Source: Brenneria bubanii
Lineage (GTDB): Bacteria > Pseudomonadota > Gammaproteobacteria > Enterobacterales > Enterobacteriaceae
DNA length: 64,000 nt
Assembly (NCBI RefSeq): GCF_022378355.1
Contig: NZ_JAKMAJ010000017.1
Span: forward strand, 62,001 to 126,000
Direction: 5' to 3'
Part shown: positions 57,063 to 64,000 of the stretch, one piece after another
Layout of the letters: each line of letters starts with the position of its first letter
How positions within the stretch are numbered: position 1 is the stretch's first letter
Made by a program: the position numbers and the translations under genes
Notes under the pieces: generated by a model
What the model saw: the letters and a program-made list of their open reading frames with translations, nothing else
Database searches by the model: none
What the model was told of the DNA's origin: nothing

Positions 57063-57617
57063 ATGAAAATTAACGTGGTGGGCACCAGCGGTAGTGGTAA
57101 ATCGACTATAGCCAGCGAGCTGGCGCGCCGGCTCGGTATTCCATATATTGAAATGGATGCTTTATTCTGGCGGGAAAACTGGCAGGAAACGCCTGATAGC
57201 GAGTTTTTCCCGCGTCTCGAAAGCGCGTTGGCGCCGGCATGCTGGGTGCTGGACGGCAACTACAACCGAACCCGCGCTATTAAATGGCGCAACATTGATG
57301 TTGTGGTTTGGGTCGATTACGGTTTTGCCCGTACTTTTTACCAGGCCCTCAGCCGCGCCTGGCGACGTTCATGGCGTAAAGAAGAGCTTTGGGCAGGAAC
57401 CGGCAACCGAGAGCAGTTTTCCCGTAGTTTTTTTAGCCGCAGTTCAATTATCGTCTGGACAATAAAAACGTATTCATCGAATCGCAGACGCTATCTGGCC
57501 GACTTATCGGATCCGCGTTACCGGCATATACGGTTCATCCGGTTAGGCTCTCCACGGGAAAGCGAAACCTTTCTGCGCCGCATTGCAGAAGACAGCGGTT
57601 ATCATGCCGCCGAGTGA
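57063..57617 (+). CDS. P-loop kinase, adenylate-kinase-like
   Basis: A 184-residue nucleotide-binding protein. The N-terminal Walker A VGTSGSGKST, followed by LARRLGIPYIEMDALFW and the later WVLDGNYNRTR, is the layout of adenylate-kinase-like proteins of unclear substrate (often annotated as adenylate kinase or FlaR-like). Basic clusters (RAWRRSWRK, RRRYLADL) form a lid-like part. Its last 16 bases overlap the convergent rhtA 3' end. Confidence 0.82.
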   Translation: MKINVVGTSGSGKSTIASELARRLGIPYIEMDALFWRENWQETPDSEFFPRLESALAPACWVLDGNYNRTRAIKWRNIDVVVWVDYGFARTFYQALSRAWRRSWRKEELWAGTGNREQFSRSFFSRSSIIVWTIKTYSSNRRRYLADLSDPRYRHIRFIRLGSPRESETFLRRIAEDSGYHAAE

Positions 57618-58495
57618 TTATTTCCCTGGTTGGCTGATTCTGTCGGTTTTATGGTAATGGTTGCCCCGGTGGAGGCGGTGATAATAAGTATGAGCGCAAT
57701 CCACTGGGTAAAAGTTAAATGCTCATTGAGAAATAAAATGCCGGAAATGGCGGCGATGGCAGGTTCCAGACTCATTAATGTGCTGAACGTTCTGGCCGGC
57801 AGCCGGGTTAATGCGATCATTTCAAGAGAATAAGGCAGCGCGGTGGAAAAAATAGCCACGGCAATACCAATTGGTAATATTTCGGACGAAAATAATGTCC
57901 TGTCGGAATAAATCAACCCGATAGGACAAAATACTAATGCGGCGATGAAAGAACCAACGGCTACCGTTTCGGGACCGTGATTCGCGCCGGCCTTGCGGCC
58001 AAAAAGAATATATAATGCCCAGCAGGCACCGGAGCTGAGGGCGCAAATTGCGCCGGATAGATCGATATTGCCGAGATTGTGCCCGAGCGGTAATAAAAAC
58101 CATAACCCAAGTATCGCCAGAATAACCCATAAAAAATCGATCACTCGGCGTGATGATAACATCGCGACAGCAAGCGGTCCGGTAAATTCCAGCGCTACGG
58201 CAATACCCAGCGGAATAGTTCGCAACGAAAGATAAAATAAAAAATTCATTCCCCCCAGCATGGCGCCATAAATGAGTAGCGGCAATCGGTTTCCACTAAA
58301 GCGCGTACGCCACGGTTTGAAAATGGCGCATAGGATCAGCGTGCCGATGCTCAGTCGCAGAGCCGTCACGCCTGAAGCGCCAATCAGTGGGAACAGCGTC
58401 TTGGCCAGAGCGGCGCCGCTCTGGATCGACACCATGGAAACGATAAGCAGAAAGACAGGCAATAGCGCTGACAAACGCGGGGAGGATAAGGTCAT
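57602..58495 (-). CDS. rhtA: Threonine/homoserine exporter RhtA
   Basis: A 297-residue DMT-type exporter (E. coli RhtA 295) with ten hydrophobic helices. It has the family segments VSMVSIQSGAALAKTLFPLIGA, PLGIAVALEFTGPLAVAM and STALPYSLEMIALTRLPARTF. The ATG giving MTLSSPRL has aagg upstream; the open frame extends 22 codons further without need. It exports threonine and homoserine and lies between dps and ompX as in E. coli. Confidence 0.96.
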   Translation of the reverse strand: MTLSSPRLSALLPVFLLIVSMVSIQSGAALAKTLFPLIGASGVTALRLSIGTLILCAIFKPWRTRFSGNRLPLLIYGAMLGGMNFLFYLSLRTIPLGIAVALEFTGPLAVAMLSSRRVIDFLWVILAILGLWFLLPLGHNLGNIDLSGAICALSSGACWALYILFGRKAGANHGPETVAVGSFIAALVFCPIGLIYSDRTLFSSEILPIGIAVAIFSTALPYSLEMIALTRLPARTFSTLMSLEPAIAAISGILFLNEHLTFTQWIALILIITASTGATITIKPTESANQGNNHSAA

Positions 58496-58886
58496 TCTCT
58501 TGGCCTTAATGAAAAGTAAAAAAGCGCCTGATATCAAAATCAGTGCCGCCAGAATGACCAATTGTAAATGATTTATCCGGGCATTGCTTACGTTTTTTGA
58601 CGATTACTTACGCTATATTTAATTGATTTATTCTCGAGGATTAATTAGCTTGAAAATCAAGCAAAAACTTAGGAATTATCTGTTTTGAGTGTTTCTTTTT
58701 AATTAAATTTCATTCTTGCTGTCGCTGAATAAAATTCAATATAATTAATGCGATAGGGTTTCTTGAAAATATTGGTTACATCTAAATCATAATTGAAAAA
58801 TATTTATCAGGCGGTAAGTTTATCCTTTCTTTGTTATATTTAAGGCGTTAGGTGTTCTCTCATTAAGTAGAATTCGAGGCTTTATA
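58496..58886. other. Divergent spacer between rhtA and ompX
   Basis: About 390 A+T-rich bases holding both promoters. A -10-like TATATT at 58835 is a candidate for ompX, with no convincing -35. No small gene was seen. Confidence 0.4.
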
Positions 58887-59405
58887 ATGAAGAAAATAGT
58901 GTGTCTTTCAGCATTGGCTTGTTTATTCGGTATTAGCGCAGGCTCAGCATTTGCTGGCCAAAGTACTGTATCTGCTGGTTATGCTCAGGGCGATGCTCAG
59001 GGCGTAGTCAACAAGGCCAAAGGTTTTAACCTTAAATATCGTTACGATTGGGATAATAACCCGTTGGGCGTTATTGGATCTTTCACTTACCTGGAAGATA
59101 GCAGCCGTACGAGTGCTAATTACTACAACAAAGGCCAATATGTCGGTATTACCGCCGGTCCTGCTTACCGCCTGAATGATTGGGCTAGCATTTACGGGGT
59201 TGTTGGTTTCGGCCACGGCAAATATACCCACAATGCGAGCAACGGGACTGACAACAACCATAACGACGACTATGGCTTCAGCTATGGCGCCGGCCTGCAA
59301 TTCAACCCAATCCAGGAAGTGGCGCTGGATGTCGGCTATGAACAAAGCCGTATCCGCAGCGTTGATGTCGGTATCTGGGCTGTTGGCGTAGGTTACCGCT
59401 TCTAA
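58887..59405 (+). CDS. ompX: Outer-membrane protein OmpX
   Basis: A 172-residue eight-stranded barrel (E. coli OmpX 171). A signal peptide (MKKIVCLSALACL, cleaved near AFA) precedes alternating strands, ending with the C-terminal Phe (GVGYRF) needed for BAM recognition. OmpX influences adhesion and envelope stress. It is closed by a terminator. Confidence 0.97.
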   Translation: MKKIVCLSALACLFGISAGSAFAGQSTVSAGYAQGDAQGVVNKAKGFNLKYRYDWDNNPLGVIGSFTYLEDSSRTSANYYNKGQYVGITAGPAYRLNDWASIYGVVGFGHGKYTHNASNGTDNNHNDDYGFSYGAGLQFNPIQEVALDVGYEQSRIRSVDVGIWAVGVGYRF

Positions 59406-59453
59406 TTAAAATTGAAGGTATTTCCCTTCGATTTTAATGGTTGTCATATTGCT

Positions 59454-59480
59454 AAATCCGCCCTGATGGGCGGATTTTTT
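59454..59480 (+). terminator. Rho-independent terminator after ompX
   Basis: Perfect 10-base arms (aaatccgccc and gggcggattt) around tgat, followed by further T residues, about 50 bases after the stop. An A+T-rich repeat with a single G-T pair lies just before. The T-tract touches the convergent MarR gene's stop. Confidence 0.92.
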
Positions 59481-59979
59481 ATGCCTGTCGGTTGCGCAAG
59501 CCGGTGGCGAGCTTTACCAACAAAGCATCCAACTGCCGCTGCTCAGCGCTGGAAAGCGCGGATAACAGCTGACGTTCGTTGTCGACATGCCGCACAATCA
59601 GCGTTTCGATCAGCGCCAAACCCGCTTTTGTCATAGCCACCAGCGTGCCGCGCCGATCGGCTGGGTTGCTGCGTCGCTGCACCAAACCTGCCGATTCCAA
59701 CCGATCAATACGGTTTGTCATCCCGCCAGAGGAGGTCATCAGCGCGTCGTAAAGCTGAGTTGGCGTTAGTGCGTAAGGCGCTCCCGCGCGTCTCAATGTC
59801 GCCAGTACATCAAATTCGCCCGGGCGTAATCCATGATTTGAGAACCAAGGGTTAAGGTAATCGCGTTCAACCCTGTGCACTACCTCGCCCAGATGACCAA
59901 TTAACTTCATTGGAAATGGGTCGATATCGGGGCGCTCTTTTTTCCACTGTTCAAAGCATTGCTGCGCACGGTCAATCAT
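59479..59979 (-). CDS. MarR-family transcriptional regulator
   Basis: A 166-residue winged-helix regulator. The DNA-binding helix region is LTPTQLYDALMTSSGGMTNRIDRLESAGLV, followed by the wing RRSNPADRRGTLVAMT. MarR proteins repress efflux or degradation genes and dissociate when a small phenolic or drug ligand binds. It is divergent from a NimT/CynX-type transporter with 84 bases between starts, its likely target. Confidence 0.93.
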   Translation of the reverse strand: MIDRAQQCFEQWKKERPDIDPFPMKLIGHLGEVVHRVERDYLNPWFSNHGLRPGEFDVLATLRRAGAPYALTPTQLYDALMTSSGGMTNRIDRLESAGLVQRRSNPADRRGTLVAMTKAGLALIETLIVRHVDNERQLLSALSSAEQRQLDALLVKLATGLRNRQA

Positions 59980-59987
59980 AAGATTTT

Positions 59988-60003
59988 ATCTTGACGTTAA
60001 GAT
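59988..60003. promoter_or_regulatory. Predicted MarR operator in the divergent promoter
   Basis: The near-perfect inverted repeat ATCTT-gacgtt-AAGAT (arms cttgac and gttaag with one mismatch) lies in the 84-base spacer between the MarR gene and the transporter gene. It is the expected size and place for a MarR dimer site controlling both genes. Confidence 0.6.
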
Positions 60004-60063
60004 TCTTTATGTGAAGATATTGTAGTCTATCATTAATTACTGCTCAAGTTATTGAGGTTCTGC

Positions 60064-61236
60064 ATGGTTGTGGTATCAACGCTCCGAGCTCGTGTCTTTA
60101 TATTCGTTACCGTCATCTTATTGGGGCTTAATCTCCGGCCGATATTGGCGGCAATTGGACCGTTATTGGGGCAAATCCAGTCTGTTACCGGGTTGAGTGA
60201 CACGGCAGGCGGGTTATTGACGATGTTGCCGATATTCGCCATGGGATGGTGTGCGCTATACGGCGGTCAGATCCAGGCGCGTTTGGGCGAATATCGAGGG
60301 ATTGCGCTGGGTATAGCGACTATTGCCGTCGCGTGTTGCGCTCGCTGGTGGATTAATAGCAGTGCATCGTTACTGCTTACCGCTGCGTTGGCAGGGATCG
60401 GCATCGCGCTGATTCAGGCATTGGTGCCTTCATTTATCAAGCGTCATTTCAATAAACACAGCAGCTTGCTTATGGGGCTGTATACCACTGCCATCATGGG
60501 CGGCGCCGCAATTGCCGCCTCTTCCGTTTCGCCGCTCGCACATCGACTGGGGTGGGAGGGCGCATTGGCATTCTGGGGCTTGATGGCCATCATTGCCGCC
60601 GTAGCCTGGAAGACGATCCCCGCCGCTTATAAGGTGAAGCGCGAAATCGTCTCGCGGTCCACGCCACGCCGGACATCAATGGACTGGCTGTTGATGGTCT
60701 TCTTCGGTATTGGCACCGCCGCTTATACGCTGGTACTGGCTTGGTTGCCGCCTTACTATATTCAACTTGGCTGGAGTCCGACGCAAAGTGGCTTCATGAT
60801 GGGCGGCCTGACGCTGACAGAGGTTTCATCCGGCTTATTGGTCTCCGCCTTCATCAATTATTTCCCCGATCGCCGCTGGCTGTTGCTGCCAGTCCTGATG
60901 ATTCTGCTGGCTGGAATGGTTGGGTTGATCGTCGCGCCGTTGACGTTGCCATATTCCATCACGGTAATGTTGGGCATCGGTATCGGAGCTCTGTTTCCGC
61001 TGTCATTGATCGTGACCTTGGATCAGGCGACGGATTCTCAAAAGGTCGGGGCGCTGATGGGCTTCGTGCAGGGCGGGGGATATATCCTTGCCAGCCTGAT
61101 GCCGCTGCTGGCCGGGTTCATTCGCCAACATACCGCCGGATTGCAGCAGGCCTGGTTGATTATGACCGGGGGCGTGGTGGTGCTGATTATCATGGCGACG
61201 CGTTTTGCGCCGAAAAAAACAGCCGTATCCCCATAG
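60064..61236 (+). CDS. MFS transporter of the CynX/NimT family
   Basis: A 390-residue membrane protein with about twelve helices (two six-helix halves). The family signature LLGLNLRPILAAIGPLL occurs in the first helix, and the sequence resembles E. coli YeaN/NimT, a 2-nitroimidazole exporter, and CynX, the cyanate transporter. I used ATG 60064, with ttgagg six bases before it, rather than the TTG at 60052. It is probably regulated by the divergent MarR protein. Confidence 0.9.
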   Translation: MVVVSTLRARVFIFVTVILLGLNLRPILAAIGPLLGQIQSVTGLSDTAGGLLTMLPIFAMGWCALYGGQIQARLGEYRGIALGIATIAVACCARWWINSSASLLLTAALAGIGIALIQALVPSFIKRHFNKHSSLLMGLYTTAIMGGAAIAASSVSPLAHRLGWEGALAFWGLMAIIAAVAWKTIPAAYKVKREIVSRSTPRRTSMDWLLMVFFGIGTAAYTLVLAWLPPYYIQLGWSPTQSGFMMGGLTLTEVSSGLLVSAFINYFPDRRWLLLPVLMILLAGMVGLIVAPLTLPYSITVMLGIGIGALFPLSLIVTLDQATDSQKVGALMGFVQGGGYILASLMPLLAGFIRQHTAGLQQAWLIMTGGVVVLIIMATRFAPKKTAVSP

Positions 61237-61293
61237 TGGGCGACGCGTAAAACCTTAACGCCGAATGCCTGGCAAAGAGAGCGGGAAGCCCGC

Positions 61294-62727
61294 TCATTTT
61301 GCCGGCGTCCCCTGAGGTTTGTAGCGCCACAGCCAGCGGCCGCTGGTCATCCGGCGGTAAAAAAGCGCTCCACGCACAATCCAATCGAAGAACATGCCCA
61401 TCCACACGCCAATCACGCCAAACCCAAGCATCACGCCAAGAATGTATCCGGCAATGATTCGACATCCCCACATGCCGGCCACCGCCACCCACATGGTATA
61501 GCCGGCGTCTTTTGCGCCTTTCAACCCCGAAGGCAGTACCCATGAAGCGGCCCAGAACGGGGTGAACAAGGCATTAAGCCATATGAGCTGTTTCGCCACT
61601 TCAATCACTTCCGGTTCATCGGTATAAAAGGATGACATGAATTTCGCACTGGGAATGGAGAGGAGGGCAAGGAAACAGAGTCCGATATTGGCAAGCCAGA
61701 AAATGTAGTTCAGCTGCCGGGTGGCCTGCATGATTTGCCCTTTTCCCAATCGCGTACCGACAATAATGGTAGAGGCCGAGGCCAGGGAATTACCGGGAAG
61801 GTTAATCAATGCGACGATAGAAAATGCGATAAAGTTACCGGCAATGACTTCAGTTCCCATGCCGGCAACGAAACGCTGCGTGATCAGCTTGCCTGCGTTG
61901 AACATGACGGACTCAACGCTGGCCGGGATGCCAATGCTGAGGACTTCGTACAGAATGGTGGTGGTAAAGGGGGCGAAGTAGGATTTGAAAGGGATGCGCA
62001 GCGCGCCTTTGAAACCATGCATCAGCGTCAGGACCACGAACAAGGCGCCGATATAACGGGATACGGTGATCCCGATGCCGGCGCCGATAAAACCGAATCC
62101 ATCCCAGAGATAAACGCCATAAATCAGCAGGCTGCTGATGATGATATTCAGGATATTCATCCCTATATTAATCACCATCGGCAGTTTGGTATTTCCGGCG
62201 CCGCGCAGCGCCCCGCACCCGACAAGGGTGACCGCCAGCGCGGGATAACCCCATACCGTCCATCGTAAGAAGGTCAACGCCAGGCTCTTGACCTGGGCAT
62301 CCGCCTGACCGGCAATCAGGTCAATAATCGCGGGACCGGCGAATTCAACTAGTATCACCAGCAGGAATGAAACCAGCAGCAGCAGGGATATTGATTGACG
62401 AGAGGCGGCTCTGGCCAGTTTTCTGTTTCGCTGACCCAAACTGAATGCCACGACGACGGCGGTGCCCAGCGCAACGGCGGTAAAAAATGCAATGATAAGC
62501 ATGTTGAAGCTGTCAGCCAGGCCCACCGCCGCCATTGCTTCTTTCCCCAGCCAGCTCACCAGAAAGGTACTGAAGACCCCCATCAGAACAACACACAAAC
62601 CCTCGATGAAGATGGGGAATGCCAGTGGTGAAATTTCTCGCCAAAACAGAACGCGGTTTGAATATCGTTTCTTATACCAGTCCGTAGCTTTTAACTTGTT
62701 TATTAAGCGATCATGGTTATATACCAA
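61294..62727 (-). CDS. MATE-family multidrug efflux protein
   Basis: A 477-residue transporter with about twelve helices in two MATE halves. Segments near the first half are FIEGLCVVLMGVFSTFLVSWLG and GALRGAGNTKLPM, a signature of this clan. It exports cationic drugs and dyes using Na+ or H+ gradients. It resembles the EmmdR/YeeO type of enterics. It is transcribed toward the transporter gene. Confidence 0.92.
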   Translation of the reverse strand: MVYNHDRLINKLKATDWYKKRYSNRVLFWREISPLAFPIFIEGLCVVLMGVFSTFLVSWLGKEAMAAVGLADSFNMLIIAFFTAVALGTAVVVAFSLGQRNRKLARAASRQSISLLLLVSFLLVILVEFAGPAIIDLIAGQADAQVKSLALTFLRWTVWGYPALAVTLVGCGALRGAGNTKLPMVINIGMNILNIIISSLLIYGVYLWDGFGFIGAGIGITVSRYIGALFVVLTLMHGFKGALRIPFKSYFAPFTTTILYEVLSIGIPASVESVMFNAGKLITQRFVAGMGTEVIAGNFIAFSIVALINLPGNSLASASTIIVGTRLGKGQIMQATRQLNYIFWLANIGLCFLALLSIPSAKFMSSFYTDEPEVIEVAKQLIWLNALFTPFWAASWVLPSGLKGAKDAGYTMWVAVAGMWGCRIIAGYILGVMLGFGVIGVWMGMFFDWIVRGALFYRRMTSGRWLWRYKPQGTPAK

Positions 62728-63202
62728 AGTTTCCCCGCTAATACATTATGATGGCAACGAAACAGTGCCGACGCTCCAGAAATGGTGTCATTTATGCCGT
62801 GGGTAATTTTGCAGAGCCGGCTGCCAAAGGACGTCTGAATCTAACACAGCCTAATGTGCATATAACCCAATGCGCAGCCTTGCAGTTGGATACATGCAGC
62901 GAGTTTTTTGGAAGAGACGCTATTAATTTTTTGAAAAAATTCACTCTTTGTTCAACAGAGTAGCAGCAGCCGAATTGATGCTCCAGCATAGATTTGACCA
63001 TCAGCGATGAAAATATTCATCCTGACGATTGAGCTATTTTATCCATATGAAAAAGGCGTCACGCGCGCCGTGCGCCTGCTTTTGCTCATCCTGCTTTGCC
63101 TGTCTGAAGGGCGCTTCAGTGCTCAGAAGATAAATTATTCACTGGTACAGCAATATGTTACTGTGATTTGTATTGAAAAATGAGAAAAGCGGAGAGTGGT
63201 GT
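62728..63202. other. Intergenic stretch without a supported gene
   Basis: About 475 bases between the MATE gene and the cupin gene. A 28-codon Cys-rich frame (63047-63133) and a 71-codon frame (62748-62963) exist, but neither has a good ribosome site. No insertion sequence ends were seen. Confidence 0.4.
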
Positions 63203-63532
63203 ATGAATATAGCAAACATTCCTTTTGGTACCACAGACTGGTCTGCGATTGCCCCCGAGGAGCATAAAGGTGATACGGGTAGCGCTTATTGGCGCACCCA
63301 GAATTTCGATAATATTCGGGTTCGGATTGTTGAATATACGCCTGGGTATATGGCGGATCACTGGTGTTCTAAAGGTCACATTCTTTTTTGTCTGGAGGGG
63401 GAATTGCATACTGAACTGGATGATGGCCGTACCTTCACCCTCAAGCCGGGGATGAGCTATCAGGTTGCCGATAATGCAGAAGCGCATCGTTCCCATACCG
63501 AAATCGGTGCGCGGCTTTTTGTCGTCGACTAA
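63203..63532 (+). CDS. DHCW-motif-type small cupin protein
   Basis: A 109-residue single-domain cupin. Its core is YMADHWCSKGHILFCLEGE, which matches the family known for its DHCW-type motif (here DHWC), followed by the second half PGMSYQVADNAEAHRS. The family is conserved in enterics but its biochemical role is not established. The site ggagag lies 6 bases before the ATG. Confidence 0.85.
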   Translation: MNIANIPFGTTDWSAIAPEEHKGDTGSAYWRTQNFDNIRVRIVEYTPGYMADHWCSKGHILFCLEGELHTELDDGRTFTLKPGMSYQVADNAEAHRSHTEIGARLFVVD

Positions 63533-63882
63533 ATTATTGCCGGCAGGCAAGTAAGCATCACGACAACCGTAAACGCAAAGAGAAGTGGAGCCGAGATTTA
63601 ACTTGTCATCTTCAGTTTCTAAACGATTGCGCGTGCGGTTTTTTGATTTCCAGTCATCAAGTTAGTATCAAAGTGGCTGCCATTCCAGCGGTAGTCACTT
63701 GTCATAATCCACGTTGCCTTTTCCTGTGCGGTGCTCGCTCTCGCCATATGGCGATGTCAGTCACGCTTGACTACCTCAGCGACGAGATGCTCAAATCGCG
63801 TTTTAACGGGGAAATGCTTCGGTGAAGCATAAGGCTCGCTGTTATTAAATTTCTTCATTGAATTTTTCAAAAGGAACCTAAA
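63533..63882. other. Spacer before the final partial gene
   Basis: About 350 bases. A 60-codon frame starting with TTG at 63643 (CHNPRC segment) has no ribosome site and is not called. The sequence before 63883 has a good site (aaaggaa) for the next gene. Confidence 0.4.
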
Positions 63883-64000
63883 ATGCCGTTACCTGAACGC
63901 ATGAAACAAGCCAAAGTCAGTCGTCAGAAAATAAAAGCGCTGGCAGAAAAAGCCGAAGATATACTGGCGACAATAGATGGCGGAGCAGGTGAGGAAGATG
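63883..64000 (+). CDS. Unknown protein, N-terminal part, cut by window edge
   Basis: An ATG preceded by aaaggaa opens a 39-codon frame to the end of the window, starting MPLPERMKQAKVSRQKIKAL. The start is basic, then rich in Ala and Glu and helical, with no family recognised. It may be a small regulator or a structural protein; the rest of the gene lies beyond the window. Confidence 0.55.
   Translation, partial: MPLPERMKQAKVSRQKIKALAEKAEDILATIDGGAGEED

Noticed and set aside
63047-63133. 28-codon Cys-rich frame near the cupin gene
   Set aside because: No ribosome site before its ATG and no hydrophobic or toxin-like pattern; probably chance.
63643-63825. 60-codon frame with CHNPRC segment
   Set aside because: Starts with TTG without a ribosome site, and I could not match it to a transposase or zinc-binding protein.
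1-64000. CRISPR arrays, insertion sequences, tRNA or rRNA genes
   Set aside because: No repeated spacers, transposase motifs with terminal repeats or tRNA-like arms were seen on either strand.

Overview
This window looks like chromosomal DNA of a gamma-proteobacterium of the order Enterobacterales, most plausibly a Pectobacteriaceae-type relative of Pectobacterium, Dickeya or Brenneria. The backbone follows the E. coli order closely: bioD, uvrB, ybhK, moaABCDE, ybhL, rhlE, dinG, ybiB, glnHPQ, dps, rhtA, ompX. Proteins such as MoaA, YbhL, RhlE, DusC, BglX and OmpX look very close to their E. coli counterparts. Blocks absent from E. coli sit between the backbone genes. The family assignment is an inference from gene content and order. 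No tRNA, rRNA, CRISPR array or complete insertion sequence was seen.

Region by region. 1-3.3 kb: the 3' end of bioD, an 800-base spacer with a DnaA-box palindrome and a LexA (SOS) operator, then uvrB. 3.9-6.0 kb: an inserted Tat-exported FAD dehydrogenase and a VOC-fold protein. 6.0-11.0 kb: ybhK diverging from the molybdopterin operon moaABCDE, which is preceded by a ModE-type operator and a Moco riboswitch, then ybhL and its terminator. 11.0-18.3 kb: a gene remnant, a Fur-like box, and a six-gene ferri-siderophore uptake operon (TonB-dependent receptor, binding protein, two FecCD permeases, ATPase, FhuF-like reductase). 18.5-27.6 kb: rhlE, a DMT exporter diverging from an AraC regulator, pepT, a lone DppA-type binding protein, dusC, mmuM and an unknown gene.

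27.6-34.1 kb (minus strand): one five-gene unit with a lipoprotein substrate-binding protein, ABC ATPase, fused permease, YesM-type sensor kinase and YesN-type response regulator. It is probably an AfuABC-like importer controlled by its own sensor. 34.7-37.8 kb: a class IV adenylate cyclase (cyaB), then a periplasmic fumarate-reductase-type FAD protein with a separate exported FMN-binding partner. 37.8-39.3 kb: a scar of gene decay, with two truncated LysR regulators and a truncated LysE exporter joined by deletions. 39.4-48.0 kb: a small membrane protein gene, pbpG, a glutathione transferase, a DeoR regulator, bglX, idi, a 35-residue membrane peptide gene, and a LysE exporter with an AraC regulator. 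48.2-59.5 kb: dinG, ybiB, an M3 peptidase, glnHPQ, dps, a P-loop kinase, rhtA and ompX. 59.5-64 kb: a MarR regulator diverging from a NimT/CynX-type transporter, a MATE pump, a DHCW-type cupin, and the start of an unknown gene cut by the window edge.

Recurring themes are iron and redox physiology (siderophore uptake, FhuF, Dps, exported flavoproteins, Moco synthesis), nutrient import (glutamine, dipeptides, the sensor-linked ABC importer) and efflux of amino acids or toxic compounds. The parts that deserve most attention are the sensor-linked ABC importer, the split FAD/FMN exported reductase, the Tat-exported dehydrogenase and the double-deletion scar. Each is built from known families, but its substrate or organisation is not settled by sequence alone.
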